Positions 36,437 through 47,589 of a stretch of 64,000 nucleotides of DNA are shown one piece after another. The notes under the pieces were generated by a model that was given only the letters and a program-made list of their open reading frames with translations, had not been told where the DNA came from and did not search any database. This DNA is from Pseudomonas fluvialis. GTDB taxonomy: Bacteria > Pseudomonadota > Gammaproteobacteria > Pseudomonadales > Pseudomonadaceae. The first letter of the stretch is position 1. Each line of letters begins with the position of its first letter. Position numbers and translations under genes: made by a program. The stretch lies in assembly GCF_014207935.1 (NCBI RefSeq), contig NZ_JACHLL010000001.1, forward strand, positions 248,001-312,000, read 5' to 3'.

Positions 36437-36470
36437 AGCCTGCCTCCCCATGAAGTACGCATTCCCATGA
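36433..36470 (+). promoter_or_regulatory. Two overlapping 6-codon mini-ORFs coupling the sensor pair
   Basis: Three CCATGAAG units are spaced exactly 17 bases apart (ATGs at 36433, 36450, 36467). The binding-protein gene ends CCA TGA, overlapping ATG 36433. That opens MKPASP and stops by TGA overlapping ATG 36450, which opens MKYAFP and stops overlapping ATG 36467, the cyclase start. The result is a chain of three ATGA couplings between two real genes. It may set the ratio of the two proteins by ribosome re-initiation. Confidence 0.65.
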
Positions 36471-38158
36471 AGCTGGGCATCAGCGTCAAACTCACCGCGC
36501 TGCTCAGCCTGTTTGGCCTGCTGCTGACCGGCCTGGCCAGCTATTACCTGTTCAGCAGCAGCCAGCAGATCCTGATCGACGCGGCCAAGCGTGACCTGCA
36601 GACCGCCAACCAGGTACTGGGGCGCAACCTGCAACTGAGCCTGCAGGGCTTTGCCAATGACGCTCGTGTGCTGGCCGAACAATCGCAACCCCTAGACGTG
36701 CTGGAGCAACGACCTGGCCGCGAACTTGAAGAGAAAGAGCTGGTCGGCCTGTTTCAGGCGCTGCTGGCGGTTCATCCGGAGTACCGGCGCATCCGCCTGG
36801 TCACTGCCCGTGAACACGGACTGGAGCGCATCAGCGTGGATCATCAGGGGCCGGCCGACGCCAACAGCCTGGGCGAGAAAGGCCACTTCCCCTATGTCTT
36901 CGAGACCCTGCGTCTGGCGCGTGGCGAGCAGTACTTTTCCGATATTGCCCAGCACGGCAGTGGCTCCGCCGAGGCCATGACCCTGCACATCGGCAACCCC
37001 GTGTGGAATCAGGCACCAGAGGCACTCGGCCTGATCCTGCTGAGCATCGATGTGCAGGCCCTGTTCCTGCGCCTGGAAAGCGAGCTGCCCGACTATTATC
37101 AGGTTTTTCTCGCCAACAGCCAGGGCGACCTGCTGCTCTACCCCGACGGCAAGAACCGCCAGGCCAGCCTCCACGGCCCACAGTACCGACTACACGAAGA
37201 ACTGCCACTGACCCGCAGCCTGGTCGAGGGCGAGGCGCAGAACCTGCTCACCCGCCTACCGGCCACACGCAAGCAGCCGGAACGAATTGCCGCGTTCACC
37301 CGCGTGCGCATCGACGAGCGCAGCCCCAACAGCGTGCTGCTGCTCGGCATCGCCATCCCCGAAGCCCACATCCTGCGCGAATCGCAGCGACTCGGGCAGC
37401 GCAGCGTGCAGATCGTCATCGCCCTCAGCGTGCTGACCCTGTTGCTGGCCCTGCTGCTGGCACGCGCCCTGACCCGTCCGCTGAACCAGATCGGCCAGGC
37501 CATCGCCCGTTTTGCCCGCAATCGCAGCCTGCACCCGCTGCCCACCGGGCGCCAGGACGAACTCGGCAGCCTGGCGCGCAACCTGCGCGACATGCAGGAA
37601 GAGATTCTCCGCCAGATCAGCGAACTGAACGAAAACCGCATCGAACTGGAACGCTTGGCCCACCACGATCCGCTGACCGGCCTGCCCAATCGTCGGCTGT
37701 TCTTCGACCGTCTGGAACACGCCATCGCCAATGCCAAGCGCAGCGGCAAACGGGTCGGCCTGCTGTTCGTCGACCTCGACCACTTCAAGGAAATCAACGA
37801 CGAACTGGGCCATGCCATCGGCGACGAGGTGCTGTGCAGCATCGCCCGCCTGCTCAGCTCCATTACCCGCGGCGGCGACACGGTGGCGCGCCTGGGCGGC
37901 GACGAGTTCATCATCCTCTTCGACCAGATCGAGGACGGTAAAATCCTCAGTGGCATCGCCCAGAAGCTGCTCGGCCATCTGCAGAACCGCCTGCTGCTCG
38001 GTGGCCATCAGGTACTGGTGCAGGCCAGCCTGGGCATCAGCCTGTATCCGGAGCATGGCGACACGGCCGAAAGCCTGGTGCAGAACGCCGACAAGGCCAT
38101 GTACTCCTCCAAGCGCGACGGCCGCAACCGGGTCAGCCTGGCACGCCACGAGCACTGA
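36467..38158 (+). CDS. Membrane diguanylate cyclase with periplasmic sensor and HAMP
   Basis: 563 residues. TM1 is at ~8-30; a periplasmic domain of ~260 residues, dCache/LuxQ-like, follows (GLERISVDHQGPADANSLGEKG, EAMTLHIGNPVW). TM2 is at ~315-335 (IVIALSVLTLLLALLLA), then HAMP (LTRPLNQIGQAIARFA) and GGDEF. The catalytic motif GGDEF is at 477-481 and the inhibitory I-site RGGD is intact in TRGGDTVARLGGDEF, so it should be an active, product-inhibited cyclase. There is no EAL domain. The upstream binding protein is its likely ligand-presenting partner. Confidence 0.92.
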   Translation: MKLGISVKLTALLSLFGLLLTGLASYYLFSSSQQILIDAAKRDLQTANQVLGRNLQLSLQGFANDARVLAEQSQPLDVLEQRPGRELEEKELVGLFQALLAVHPEYRRIRLVTAREHGLERISVDHQGPADANSLGEKGHFPYVFETLRLARGEQYFSDIAQHGSGSAEAMTLHIGNPVWNQAPEALGLILLSIDVQALFLRLESELPDYYQVFLANSQGDLLLYPDGKNRQASLHGPQYRLHEELPLTRSLVEGEAQNLLTRLPATRKQPERIAAFTRVRIDERSPNSVLLLGIAIPEAHILRESQRLGQRSVQIVIALSVLTLLLALLLARALTRPLNQIGQAIARFARNRSLHPLPTGRQDELGSLARNLRDMQEEILRQISELNENRIELERLAHHDPLTGLPNRRLFFDRLEHAIANAKRSGKRVGLLFVDLDHFKEINDELGHAIGDEVLCSIARLLSSITRGGDTVARLGGDEFIILFDQIEDGKILSGIAQKLLGHLQNRLLLGGHQVLVQASLGISLYPEHGDTAESLVQNADKAMYSSKRDGRNRVSLARHEH

Positions 38159-38171
38159 GTCTGGCAGCCTG

Positions 38172-39089
38172 CTAGATCTGCGCCTGCGCCACCTCACCAG
38201 CCGGCAGCACGGTGACACGCACCTCGGGATCGTGACTGCCGCCCCCGAGAATCACTCCGCGCAGCGGCGAGACATCGGCAAAATCACGACCCCAGGCCAG
38301 AGTGATGTGCTGCAGGTCAGGCAACAGGTTGTTGGTCGGGTCGAAGTCGACCCAGCCCAGCTGCGGGCAATACACCGACACCCAGGCATGCGACGCATCG
38401 GCACCGATCATCCGCGGCTGCCCCGGTGGCGGCTGGGTCAGCAGATAGCCGCTGACATAGCGCGCGGCAAAACCGCGGGCACGCAGGCATGCCAGCATCA
38501 GGTGGGCAAAGTCCTGGCACACGCCGCGGCGGCGCTCCAGCACTTCCAGCAGCGGCGTGGCCACCAGCGTCGCCTCGCCGTCGTAGGTGAACTCGCGGAA
38601 GATCTTGTCCATCAGCGCCGCCACCGCTTCGAGGAACGGCCGCGCTGGTGCAAAGCAGTCCTCGGCGTAATCGGCGAAGGCCTGTTTGAGGCGCACGAAT
38701 GGCGACTCGACGCGATAGGCGGCGGCCTCCAGCTCGGCCTCGCTCAAGGCCTGGCCATGGTAGGTCAGCTGCGCCACCACCTGCTCCCAGGGTGGCGATT
38801 CGGCCAGGCTGTGCGGGGCGTGGGCAAATACCTCGACCAGCAGGCGCGCATTGACCTGCAGTTCCGTGTGTGGACGCTCGAAGGCCAGGCGGGTCAGCGG
38901 ATTGCCGAACACGTCCAGGCCGTCCTGGCGCCGGCTCGGCTCGGGCTGGATGTCCAGTTCCTGAAACAGGCAGCGCTGCCAGGCGCACTCGCGCGGCCAC
39001 AGGTGTGCCTGCTGCTGGGCCAGCGACACAGGCGCGGCATAGCGGTACTGGGTGTCGTGGAAAATCTGGTAACGCGCACTGGCTGTCAT
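38172..39089 (-). CDS. Transglutaminase-like cysteine peptidase-fold protein
   Basis: 305 residues from the ATG at 39089 (GAGGTGG upstream). A beta-rich N-terminal bacterial transglutaminase domain (YQIFHDTQYRYAAPVSLAQQ) precedes the catalytic domain. The triad is Cys191 (RRGVCQDFAHLML), His234 (DASHAWVSVY) and Asp250 (VDFDPTNN). There is no signal peptide, so it is cytoplasmic. Family members act as peptidases or amidases rather than cross-linkers. It is last in a three-gene minus-strand cluster and starts 7 bases after the ATP-grasp gene. Comparative work (Iyer and colleagues on ATP-grasp and amidoligases) predicts such clusters make and remove peptide tags. Confidence 0.88.
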   Translation of the reverse strand: MTASARYQIFHDTQYRYAAPVSLAQQQAHLWPRECAWQRCLFQELDIQPEPSRRQDGLDVFGNPLTRLAFERPHTELQVNARLLVEVFAHAPHSLAESPPWEQVVAQLTYHGQALSEAELEAAAYRVESPFVRLKQAFADYAEDCFAPARPFLEAVAALMDKIFREFTYDGEATLVATPLLEVLERRRGVCQDFAHLMLACLRARGFAARYVSGYLLTQPPPGQPRMIGADASHAWVSVYCPQLGWVDFDPTNNLLPDLQHITLAWGRDFADVSPLRGVILGGGSHDPEVRVTVLPAGEVAQAQI

Positions 39090-39096
39090 CGCCACC

Positions 39097-41583
39097 TCAA
39101 CTGGACAGGGTCTGCTGGCTGACCGCATCGACATGGGCGAAATGGCGCAGCGCCAGGCGATCGGACAGCTCCCCCGCCGCACCGGAGATGGTCTGCAGCA
39201 GATCGGCCAGGCCCTGCAGGACCGCCTGCACGCCGCTCTCGCCAAACAGCGTGCGCGCGTCCAGGCTGCCCAGATCGAAAGCCTCCAACTGCCCGGCCAG
39301 CAGCGTCAGGCGGTGCTCCAGTGGCGTGGCGAAACGCTCGTCGAGGGCGCCCAGCGAGCGCTCGACCATGTGCAATTGAAAGCGCAGGGAATGCGGGTTC
39401 TGCTCGTCGAGCAGAAGCAGGTCGAGCACCGGGATCAGCTGCGGTGCCGCCAGGTAGCGCGAGCGGTAGGTGATGATGCTGTTACCCAGTTCCAGTAGCC
39501 ACTCCAGCGCCGCCTGATCGCGGGCACCGGCACCGCGCAGGAAGGCCGCCAGGCTGTCGGCGAGAAACTGCAGGCGCTCGATACGCCGGCCCAGCATGAG
39601 GAAGCGCCAGCCATCGTCGCGGGTCATGTCGTCCAGGGCAAAACCGGTCAGCGCCGCCAGTTGCAGGAGCAGACGGTTGAGGAAATCCAGCAGCTCGCCG
39701 AGGTCGCTGTCGCGGCTTTCCAGGGCCTGGGCCTCGCGCTGCAGCTCCACCAGCGCCTGCCAGTTTTCCTGGGACAGCTTGCCGCGCACCTGGCTCGCCG
39801 ACCATTGCAGGCGCTGCAGGTTGCTGCGCAGGCTGTACGGCCATTCATCACCCAGCAAGGCCTCGCGCAGGCGCTCTTCCAGGCGCTCGCCCGGTGGCAG
39901 CCAGCCGGTCTGTTCGCCCAGCGCCAGCGCCGCCTGCAGGGCCAGCGGATCGTCGCCGTCGTCCACATACTGCTCCAGCAACACCCGCAGCAGGCGCGCG
40001 CCGTCGTCACAGCGCTCGCTGTAGCGACCGAACCAGAACAGGTTCTCCACCACCCGCGACGGCAGGTAGGGATCACTGCGGATCAGGTCGCGCACGCCCA
40101 GCGGTTTGCTCCAGTGCCAGGGCTCCTGGCCCTGGGCACGCTCGCCCAGCACCCAGGTGTCCTTGCTGCCGCCGCCGCGCTGCATCGACACCACCTCGGC
40201 GCCGGCCTGGCCAGCCACACGGGTCAGGCCGCCGGGGAGCACGCGATACCCGTCACGACTGGCCACTGCGTACACACGCATGCCGATCGCCCGCGGCTGC
40301 AGGCCCTGGCCATCCCACACCGGAGACTGCGACAACTGCGCCAGCTCCTGGGCGATGTAGGCATAGGGCCTGGCCTTGAGCCGCTCGGCCAGGGCCTTGA
40401 GTCCCTCCTCATCCAGATCGCGGCCGAACACCGGCTCGAAACTCTGTGACGGGAACGCCGGTTTGATCACCAGCTCGCCGAGCTTGCCCAGCGCCTCCTC
40501 CAGCACCGGCGGCTCACCGCACCACCAGGTGGCGATCGAGGGCAGCAACAGCTCCTCGCCCAGCCACTGCTCGGCAATCGCCGGCATGAAGCCGAGCAGT
40601 CCCGGCGACTCCAGCACGCCGCTGCCCAGGGCATTGGCCACCAGCACACGGCCCTGGCGCACCACCTCCAGCAGGCCCGGCACACCGAGGGCGGAGTCGG
40701 TGCGCAGCTCCAGCGGGTCGCAGAAGTCGTCATCCAACCGGCGCAACAGGGCATGCACGCGCTGCAGACCATCCAGCGTTTTCAGGTAGAGGGTGTCATC
40801 ACGCACTGTCAGGTCGCTGCCTTCGACCAGCGGGAAACCCAGCTGGCGGGCCAGATAGAGGTGCTCGAAATAGGTTTCGTTGAAACGGCCGGGCGTCAGC
40901 AGCACCACCAGCGGCGTCTCGCCTTCGCTGGGCGCCTGCTCGCGCAGTTGCTCCTGCAGGGTACGGAAGAAGCCGGCCAGGTACTGCACGCGCAGGTCGC
41001 GGTACAGCTCGGGCAGCACCCGCGAGACGATCTGCCGGTTCTCCAGCGCGTAACCGGCACCGGAAGGCGCCTGGGTACGGTCGGCCAGCACCCACCAGCG
41101 GCCATCCGGCGCACGCGCCAGATCCACCGCATACAAGTGCAGCCAAGTATCGCCCGGCACCTGCACGCCCTGGCAGGGCCAGAGAAAATTGTTGTGGCCG
41201 AATACCAGCTCGGCCGGCAACAACCCGTCACGCAGCAGCTGCTGCGGGCCATACAGGTCGGCCAGCACACGGTTGAGCAGGCCGGCGCGTTGCGCCACCC
41301 CGGCAGCAATGCCCTGCCATTCCTCGGCGTCGATCAGGTTGGGCAGCAGATCCAGCGCCCAAGGCCTGTCACTGCCCTGCGGATCGGCGTAGACGTTGTA
41401 GGTCACGCCGTTTTCCTGGATCTGCCGCTCTACCAGCGCCTGACGCTGCTGCAGCTGCGCCGGCGTGCTGCGCGCCAGGCTCTCGTGCAGGCGCTGCCAG
41501 TGCGGACGCACCCTGCCACCGGCATCGAGCATTTCGTGGTAGGTCGCGTCCGGGCGCGGGTAGTCGGCAAGCAGGTCAGGCAT
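39097..41583 (-). CDS. Circularly permuted ATP-grasp plus alpha-E domain fusion
   Basis: 828 residues. The N-terminal ~480 residues form the circularly permuted ATP-grasp domain. Marks: VTYNVYADPQGSDRPW, GHNNFLWPCQGV, WWVLADRTQAPSGAGYALENR, VLLTPGRFNETYFEHLYLAR, ELVIKPAFPSQS and GMRVYAVASRDG. A linker (VLGER) leads to the all-helical alpha-E domain (~520-828: VVENLFWFGRYSERCDDGARLLRVL, LGRRIERLQFLADSLAAFL). These are often separate genes elsewhere; here they are one polypeptide. ATP-grasp enzymes form amide bonds via acyl-phosphates, so a peptide-ligase role is likely; the substrate is unknown. Confidence 0.9.
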   Translation of the reverse strand: MPDLLADYPRPDATYHEMLDAGGRVRPHWQRLHESLARSTPAQLQQRQALVERQIQENGVTYNVYADPQGSDRPWALDLLPNLIDAEEWQGIAAGVAQRAGLLNRVLADLYGPQQLLRDGLLPAELVFGHNNFLWPCQGVQVPGDTWLHLYAVDLARAPDGRWWVLADRTQAPSGAGYALENRQIVSRVLPELYRDLRVQYLAGFFRTLQEQLREQAPSEGETPLVVLLTPGRFNETYFEHLYLARQLGFPLVEGSDLTVRDDTLYLKTLDGLQRVHALLRRLDDDFCDPLELRTDSALGVPGLLEVVRQGRVLVANALGSGVLESPGLLGFMPAIAEQWLGEELLLPSIATWWCGEPPVLEEALGKLGELVIKPAFPSQSFEPVFGRDLDEEGLKALAERLKARPYAYIAQELAQLSQSPVWDGQGLQPRAIGMRVYAVASRDGYRVLPGGLTRVAGQAGAEVVSMQRGGGSKDTWVLGERAQGQEPWHWSKPLGVRDLIRSDPYLPSRVVENLFWFGRYSERCDDGARLLRVLLEQYVDDGDDPLALQAALALGEQTGWLPPGERLEERLREALLGDEWPYSLRSNLQRLQWSASQVRGKLSQENWQALVELQREAQALESRDSDLGELLDFLNRLLLQLAALTGFALDDMTRDDGWRFLMLGRRIERLQFLADSLAAFLRGAGARDQAALEWLLELGNSIITYRSRYLAAPQLIPVLDLLLLDEQNPHSLRFQLHMVERSLGALDERFATPLEHRLTLLAGQLEAFDLGSLDARTLFGESGVQAVLQGLADLLQTISGAAGELSDRLALRHFAHVDAVSQQTLSS

Positions 41584-41635
41584 GAACGTCTCAGTAATGC
41601 AGCCCCCAGCCCTCCAGCGGAGGGCTGGGCGGAGG

Positions 41636-44600
41636 TCAGGAACGGCGCAGATCCAGGGTCATCGGCAACTCATCATTGTGCAGAACAGGCTTGGGCGCCA
41701 GCGCCCCCGGCGTATGGCCATGGCGGAAGAAGCGCGCCAGCCGGCGGCTTTCTGCCTCATAGGCGTTGACCGGCAGACTCTCGTAATTGCGTCCGCCGGG
41801 GTGGGCCACATGGTACTGGCATCCGCCCAGCGAGCGCTGCATCCAGGTGTCGAGCAGGTCGAACACCAGCGGCGCGTGCACGCCGATGGTCGGCTGCAGG
41901 CAACTGGCCGGCTGCCAGGCACGGAAGCGCACGCCGCCGACAAACTCGCCCACCTTGCCGGTCGGCCGCAGCGGCACCGGCACGCCGTTGCACACCAGCT
42001 GGTAGCGGTCCGGCGCCATGCCTTCAAGCCTGACCTGCACCCGTTCCAGCGAGGAATCGACATAGCGCACCGTGCCCCCGGCGCTGCCCTCTTCGCCCAA
42101 CACATGCCAGGGCTCCAGCGCCTGACGCAGCTCCAGGCTGATGCCCTTGACGTGGAAGTCGCCGCACTTGGGAAAACGGAACTCGAAGTGCGGGGCAAAC
42201 CACTCGGCACGCAGGCGATAGCCCGCCGCGCCCAGCTCCTGCAGCACATCGGCAAAGTCCTGTTCGATGAAGTGCGGCAAGAGGAAGCGGTCATGCAGCT
42301 CGGTGCCCCAGCGCGCCAGCTTGGCCGGCGCATAAGGGGTTTTCCAGAAGCGGGCGACCAGCGCGCGCAGCAGCAGCTGTTGCGCCAGGCTCATCTGCGC
42401 ATGCGGCGGCATCTCGAAGGCGCGCAGCTCCAGCAGACCGAGGCGGCCGCTGGCCGAATCCGGCGAGTAGAGTTTGTCGATGCAGAACTCTGCACGGTGC
42501 GTATTGCCGGTGACATCCACCAGCAGGTGGCGCAGCAGCCGGTCGACCAGCCACGGCGGGCAGTCGCGCCCTGGCTCGGGCATTTGCGCAAAGGCGATTT
42601 CCAGCTCGTACAAGGCGTCGTTGCGCGCCTCGTCCACCCGCGGCGCCTGCGAGGTCGGCCCGATAAACAGCCCGCTGAACAGGTAGGACAGCGACGGGTG
42701 GTTGTGCCAGTAGCTGAGCAGGCTGCGCAGCAGATCGGGCCGGCGCAGGAAAGGCGAGTCGGCCGGAGTGGCGCCACCCAAGACGAAGTGATTGCCGCCG
42801 CCGGTGCCGGTATGACGGCCGTCGAGCATGAATTTCTCGCTGGACAGGCGCGTCTGGCGCGCCGCCTCGTAGAGAAACTCGGTGCGTTCGACCAGCTCGT
42901 CCCAGCTGGCAGCCGGGTGGATATTTACCTCGATGACGCCCGGATCGGGTGTCACGCGGAAGTGCAGCAGGCGCGGATCGGCCGGGGGCTCGTAGCCTTC
43001 CAGCAGCACCGGGCACTGCAGCTCGGCCGCGGTTGCCTCGATGGCGGCCACCAGCTGCAGGTAGTCCTCCAGGTGCGCCAACGGCGGCAGGAACAGGTAC
43101 AGGCGACCACCACGCGGCTCGGCACACAGCGCGGTACGGGTGATCCAGCTGGCCGACTGCCCCGGCAGGGGTTTACCCGTGCTGCTCATGCCCGCCATGC
43201 CCGAGGCCGGCGCACTGGCGGCGCCAAAGCCCTCCGGCCAGACACCCCTGACCTGCTGGCGGATCTGCGCGGCCGGCGGCAGGCTGCCCGACAGCTGCGA
43301 CGGATCGGCCGGATTGACGTAGGGGTAGTCGGCCTGACTGACCCAGGGCTGGGAATCCAGCGGCAGGCGGTAGCCCAGCGGCGAGTCACCCGGCAGCAGC
43401 CGGCAGTGCTCCTCGCGCAGGTACCAGGGGCCGCTCTGCCAGGCATTGCTGGCCGGGTTACGCGCCAGTGGCAGCACATGCCCGACCATCTGTTCCAGAC
43501 CCTGATCAAACACCTTGCGCAGCCGCTCCCGCTCCAGCGGATCGGCCAGACGCGGATCATCCGGGGTGACGTTGGCCGGCAGGCGGCGCTCGCGCCACAG
43601 GTAATACAGCCAGTCCTCGTAGGCCGGGAACACATGCTCGCCACTCACCCCGAGGCGCTCGGCCACACAGGCGAGGAACAAGGCCGCCTTATCGGCATCC
43701 ACGCCGTAGTCCGTATGTTCATCGGCATACAGCGCCGGATCCTGCCAGATCGGCTCGCCGTCGCGCCGCCAGAAGCAGTTCAGCGACCAGCGCGGCAGTT
43801 GCTCACCGGGGTACAACTTGCCCTGACCGAAATGCACCAGCGCCTGCGCCGCATAATGTGCACGCAGCCGGTGGAACAGCTCAGCGGCCAGCCGGCGCTT
43901 GTTCGGCCCCAGCGCCGCGGTGTTCCACTCGGCATCATCGGGGTAATCGAGGGCGATGAAGGTCGGCTCGCCCCCCATGGTCAGGCGCACATCGCCCTGC
44001 GCCAGATCGCGGTCGACCTGCTGGCCGAGGCTGACAATCGCCTGCCACTGCTCGGGGCTGTAGGGCTTGGTGACACGCGGCACCTCCCACACCCGCTCCA
44101 CGCTCATGGCATGGACGAACTCGCACTCACACTCGTCGATCAGCCCGCTGATCGGCGCGGCCGATGAAGGCTCCGGGCTGCACGCCAGCGGGATATGCCC
44201 TTCACCGGCGAACAGGCCGCTGGTGGCGTCCAGACCGATCCAGCCAGCTCCCGGCAGATACACCTCACACCAGGCATGCAGATCAGTGAAGTCATGCTCT
44301 GTCCCGGACGGACCATCGAGGGATTTCACATCGGCGCTGAGCTGGATCAGGTAGCCGGAAACGAAGCGCGCCGCCAGCCCCAGATGACGCAACAGCTGCA
44401 CCAGCAGCCAGGCCGAATCGCGACAGGAACCGGAGCCCTTGCTCAGCGTCTCCTCCGGCGTCTGCACACCGGGCTCCAGGCGGATCAGGTACTGGATGTC
44501 GTGGGCCAGTTGCTGGTTGAGGGCCACCAGAAAATCCACGCTGGCCAATGGCTCGCGGGATATGCCGGCCAGGTAGCGGGCAAAGGCCGGCGTGGCCGGA

Positions 44601-44962
44601 AGCTTGCGCAGGTAGGGCGCCAGCTCCACCGCCTCACCTTCGGTGTAGGCGAAGGGAATCTGCTCGGCGTAGGGTTCGAGGAAGAAGTCGAACGGGTTGA
44701 ACACCGCCATCTCGGCGACCAGATCGACCTCGACCTTGAACTCGCCGGTCTTCTCGGGGAACACCAGACGCGCCAGGTAGTTGCCCTGCGGGTCCTGCTG
44801 CCAGTTGACGAAGTGGCCGCCCGGCTCAACCTTCAGGGCATAGGAAAGGATGCGCGTACGACTGTGCGGCGCCGGACGCAGACGAACGATCTGCGGACCG
44901 AGCTGCACGTGGCGGTCGTAGCGATAGTGGGTGACGTGGTGCAGTGCGACATGGATCGACAC
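41636..44962 (-). CDS. Transglutaminase plus DUF2126 amidoligase-like protein
   Basis: 1108 residues, first gene of the cluster. The N-terminal transglutaminase-like part (1-260) has the triad Cys180 (KGSGSCRDSAWLL), His229 (DLHAWCEVYLPG) and Asp245 (GLDATSG). Then comes the long DUF2126 region, annotated in Pfam as a putative amidoligase: RLTMGGEPTFIALDYPD, LARFGQ-like and WSLNCFWRRDGEPIW segments, EVNIHPAASWDELV and DGRHTGTGGGNHFVLGG. One chain thus pairs a potential amide-breaking domain with a potential amide-making one. No signal peptide. 52 bases separate it from the ATP-grasp gene. Its target is not known. Confidence 0.9.
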   Translation of the reverse strand: MSIHVALHHVTHYRYDRHVQLGPQIVRLRPAPHSRTRILSYALKVEPGGHFVNWQQDPQGNYLARLVFPEKTGEFKVEVDLVAEMAVFNPFDFFLEPYAEQIPFAYTEGEAVELAPYLRKLPATPAFARYLAGISREPLASVDFLVALNQQLAHDIQYLIRLEPGVQTPEETLSKGSGSCRDSAWLLVQLLRHLGLAARFVSGYLIQLSADVKSLDGPSGTEHDFTDLHAWCEVYLPGAGWIGLDATSGLFAGEGHIPLACSPEPSSAAPISGLIDECECEFVHAMSVERVWEVPRVTKPYSPEQWQAIVSLGQQVDRDLAQGDVRLTMGGEPTFIALDYPDDAEWNTAALGPNKRRLAAELFHRLRAHYAAQALVHFGQGKLYPGEQLPRWSLNCFWRRDGEPIWQDPALYADEHTDYGVDADKAALFLACVAERLGVSGEHVFPAYEDWLYYLWRERRLPANVTPDDPRLADPLERERLRKVFDQGLEQMVGHVLPLARNPASNAWQSGPWYLREEHCRLLPGDSPLGYRLPLDSQPWVSQADYPYVNPADPSQLSGSLPPAAQIRQQVRGVWPEGFGAASAPASGMAGMSSTGKPLPGQSASWITRTALCAEPRGGRLYLFLPPLAHLEDYLQLVAAIEATAAELQCPVLLEGYEPPADPRLLHFRVTPDPGVIEVNIHPAASWDELVERTEFLYEAARQTRLSSEKFMLDGRHTGTGGGNHFVLGGATPADSPFLRRPDLLRSLLSYWHNHPSLSYLFSGLFIGPTSQAPRVDEARNDALYELEIAFAQMPEPGRDCPPWLVDRLLRHLLVDVTGNTHRAEFCIDKLYSPDSASGRLGLLELRAFEMPPHAQMSLAQQLLLRALVARFWKTPYAPAKLARWGTELHDRFLLPHFIEQDFADVLQELGAAGYRLRAEWFAPHFEFRFPKCGDFHVKGISLELRQALEPWHVLGEEGSAGGTVRYVDSSLERVQVRLEGMAPDRYQLVCNGVPVPLRPTGKVGEFVGGVRFRAWQPASCLQPTIGVHAPLVFDLLDTWMQRSLGGCQYHVAHPGGRNYESLPVNAYEAESRRLARFFRHGHTPGALAPKPVLHNDELPMTLDLRRS

Positions 44963-45094
44963 GGCGAGTCTCCTGCGCGGCGGGAATGACTCTGCCAGCG
45001 CAAGACTTATGCCACAGGCTCAAGCCCGCGCCAGGCGGGCTGCAGCACCACAAGCGCGCCCGGCGCCGCACCAGCGGCGGGCGGGCGCACCAAG

Positions 45095-47407
<2,313 letters not shown>

Positions 47408-47514
47408 GGCGGCGACCGGGACTCAAAAAAACGGGCGCGGATCATAGCACAAAAAATATACAGAACCCGAGTAGCACGCTCGGTCAAGCGCCACCACTGC
47501 GCCCGTTCCGGGCA

Positions 47515-47547
47515 ACTGTGATCACAGTCATGCATTGTGGTTATACT
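47515..47547 (+). promoter_or_regulatory. Probable nicD promoter with overlapping palindrome
   Basis: TATACT at 47542-47547 is a good -10 box. The expected -35 position (about 47519-47524) falls within ACTGTGATCACAGT (47515-47528), a perfect 14-base palindrome. A factor bound there would block or replace -35 recognition. The site is not a CRP/Vfr box because the two half-sites abut with no 6-base spacer. Confidence 0.5.
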
Positions 47548-47589
47548 CGAACCATCGCCACCCCTGGCCTGCCGTGATACGGAGACTTC

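Noticed and set aside
41582..44167. An 861-codon open frame on the plus strand opposite the DUF2126 gene; similar long frames at 1619-2926 (minus), 55250-57271 (plus) and 59839-62049 (plus)
   Set aside because: These mirror strong genes on the other strand. In high-GC DNA with GC-rich third codon positions, antisense frames stay open by chance. Their products are rich in Arg, His, Gly, Ala and Gln with no recognisable domain and no ribosome sites.
38172..45094. Anbu proteasome-like peptidase gene expected with the ATP-grasp/transglutaminase cluster
   Set aside because: No frame between 38 and 48 kb on either strand has the N-terminal-nucleophile hydrolase features; the neighbours are a diguanylate cyclase and ygiQ.
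47515..47528. CRP/Vfr site in the nicD promoter
   Set aside because: TGTGA and TCACA are directly joined; CRP-family sites need about six bases between the half-sites. Reported as a palindrome of unknown factor instead.
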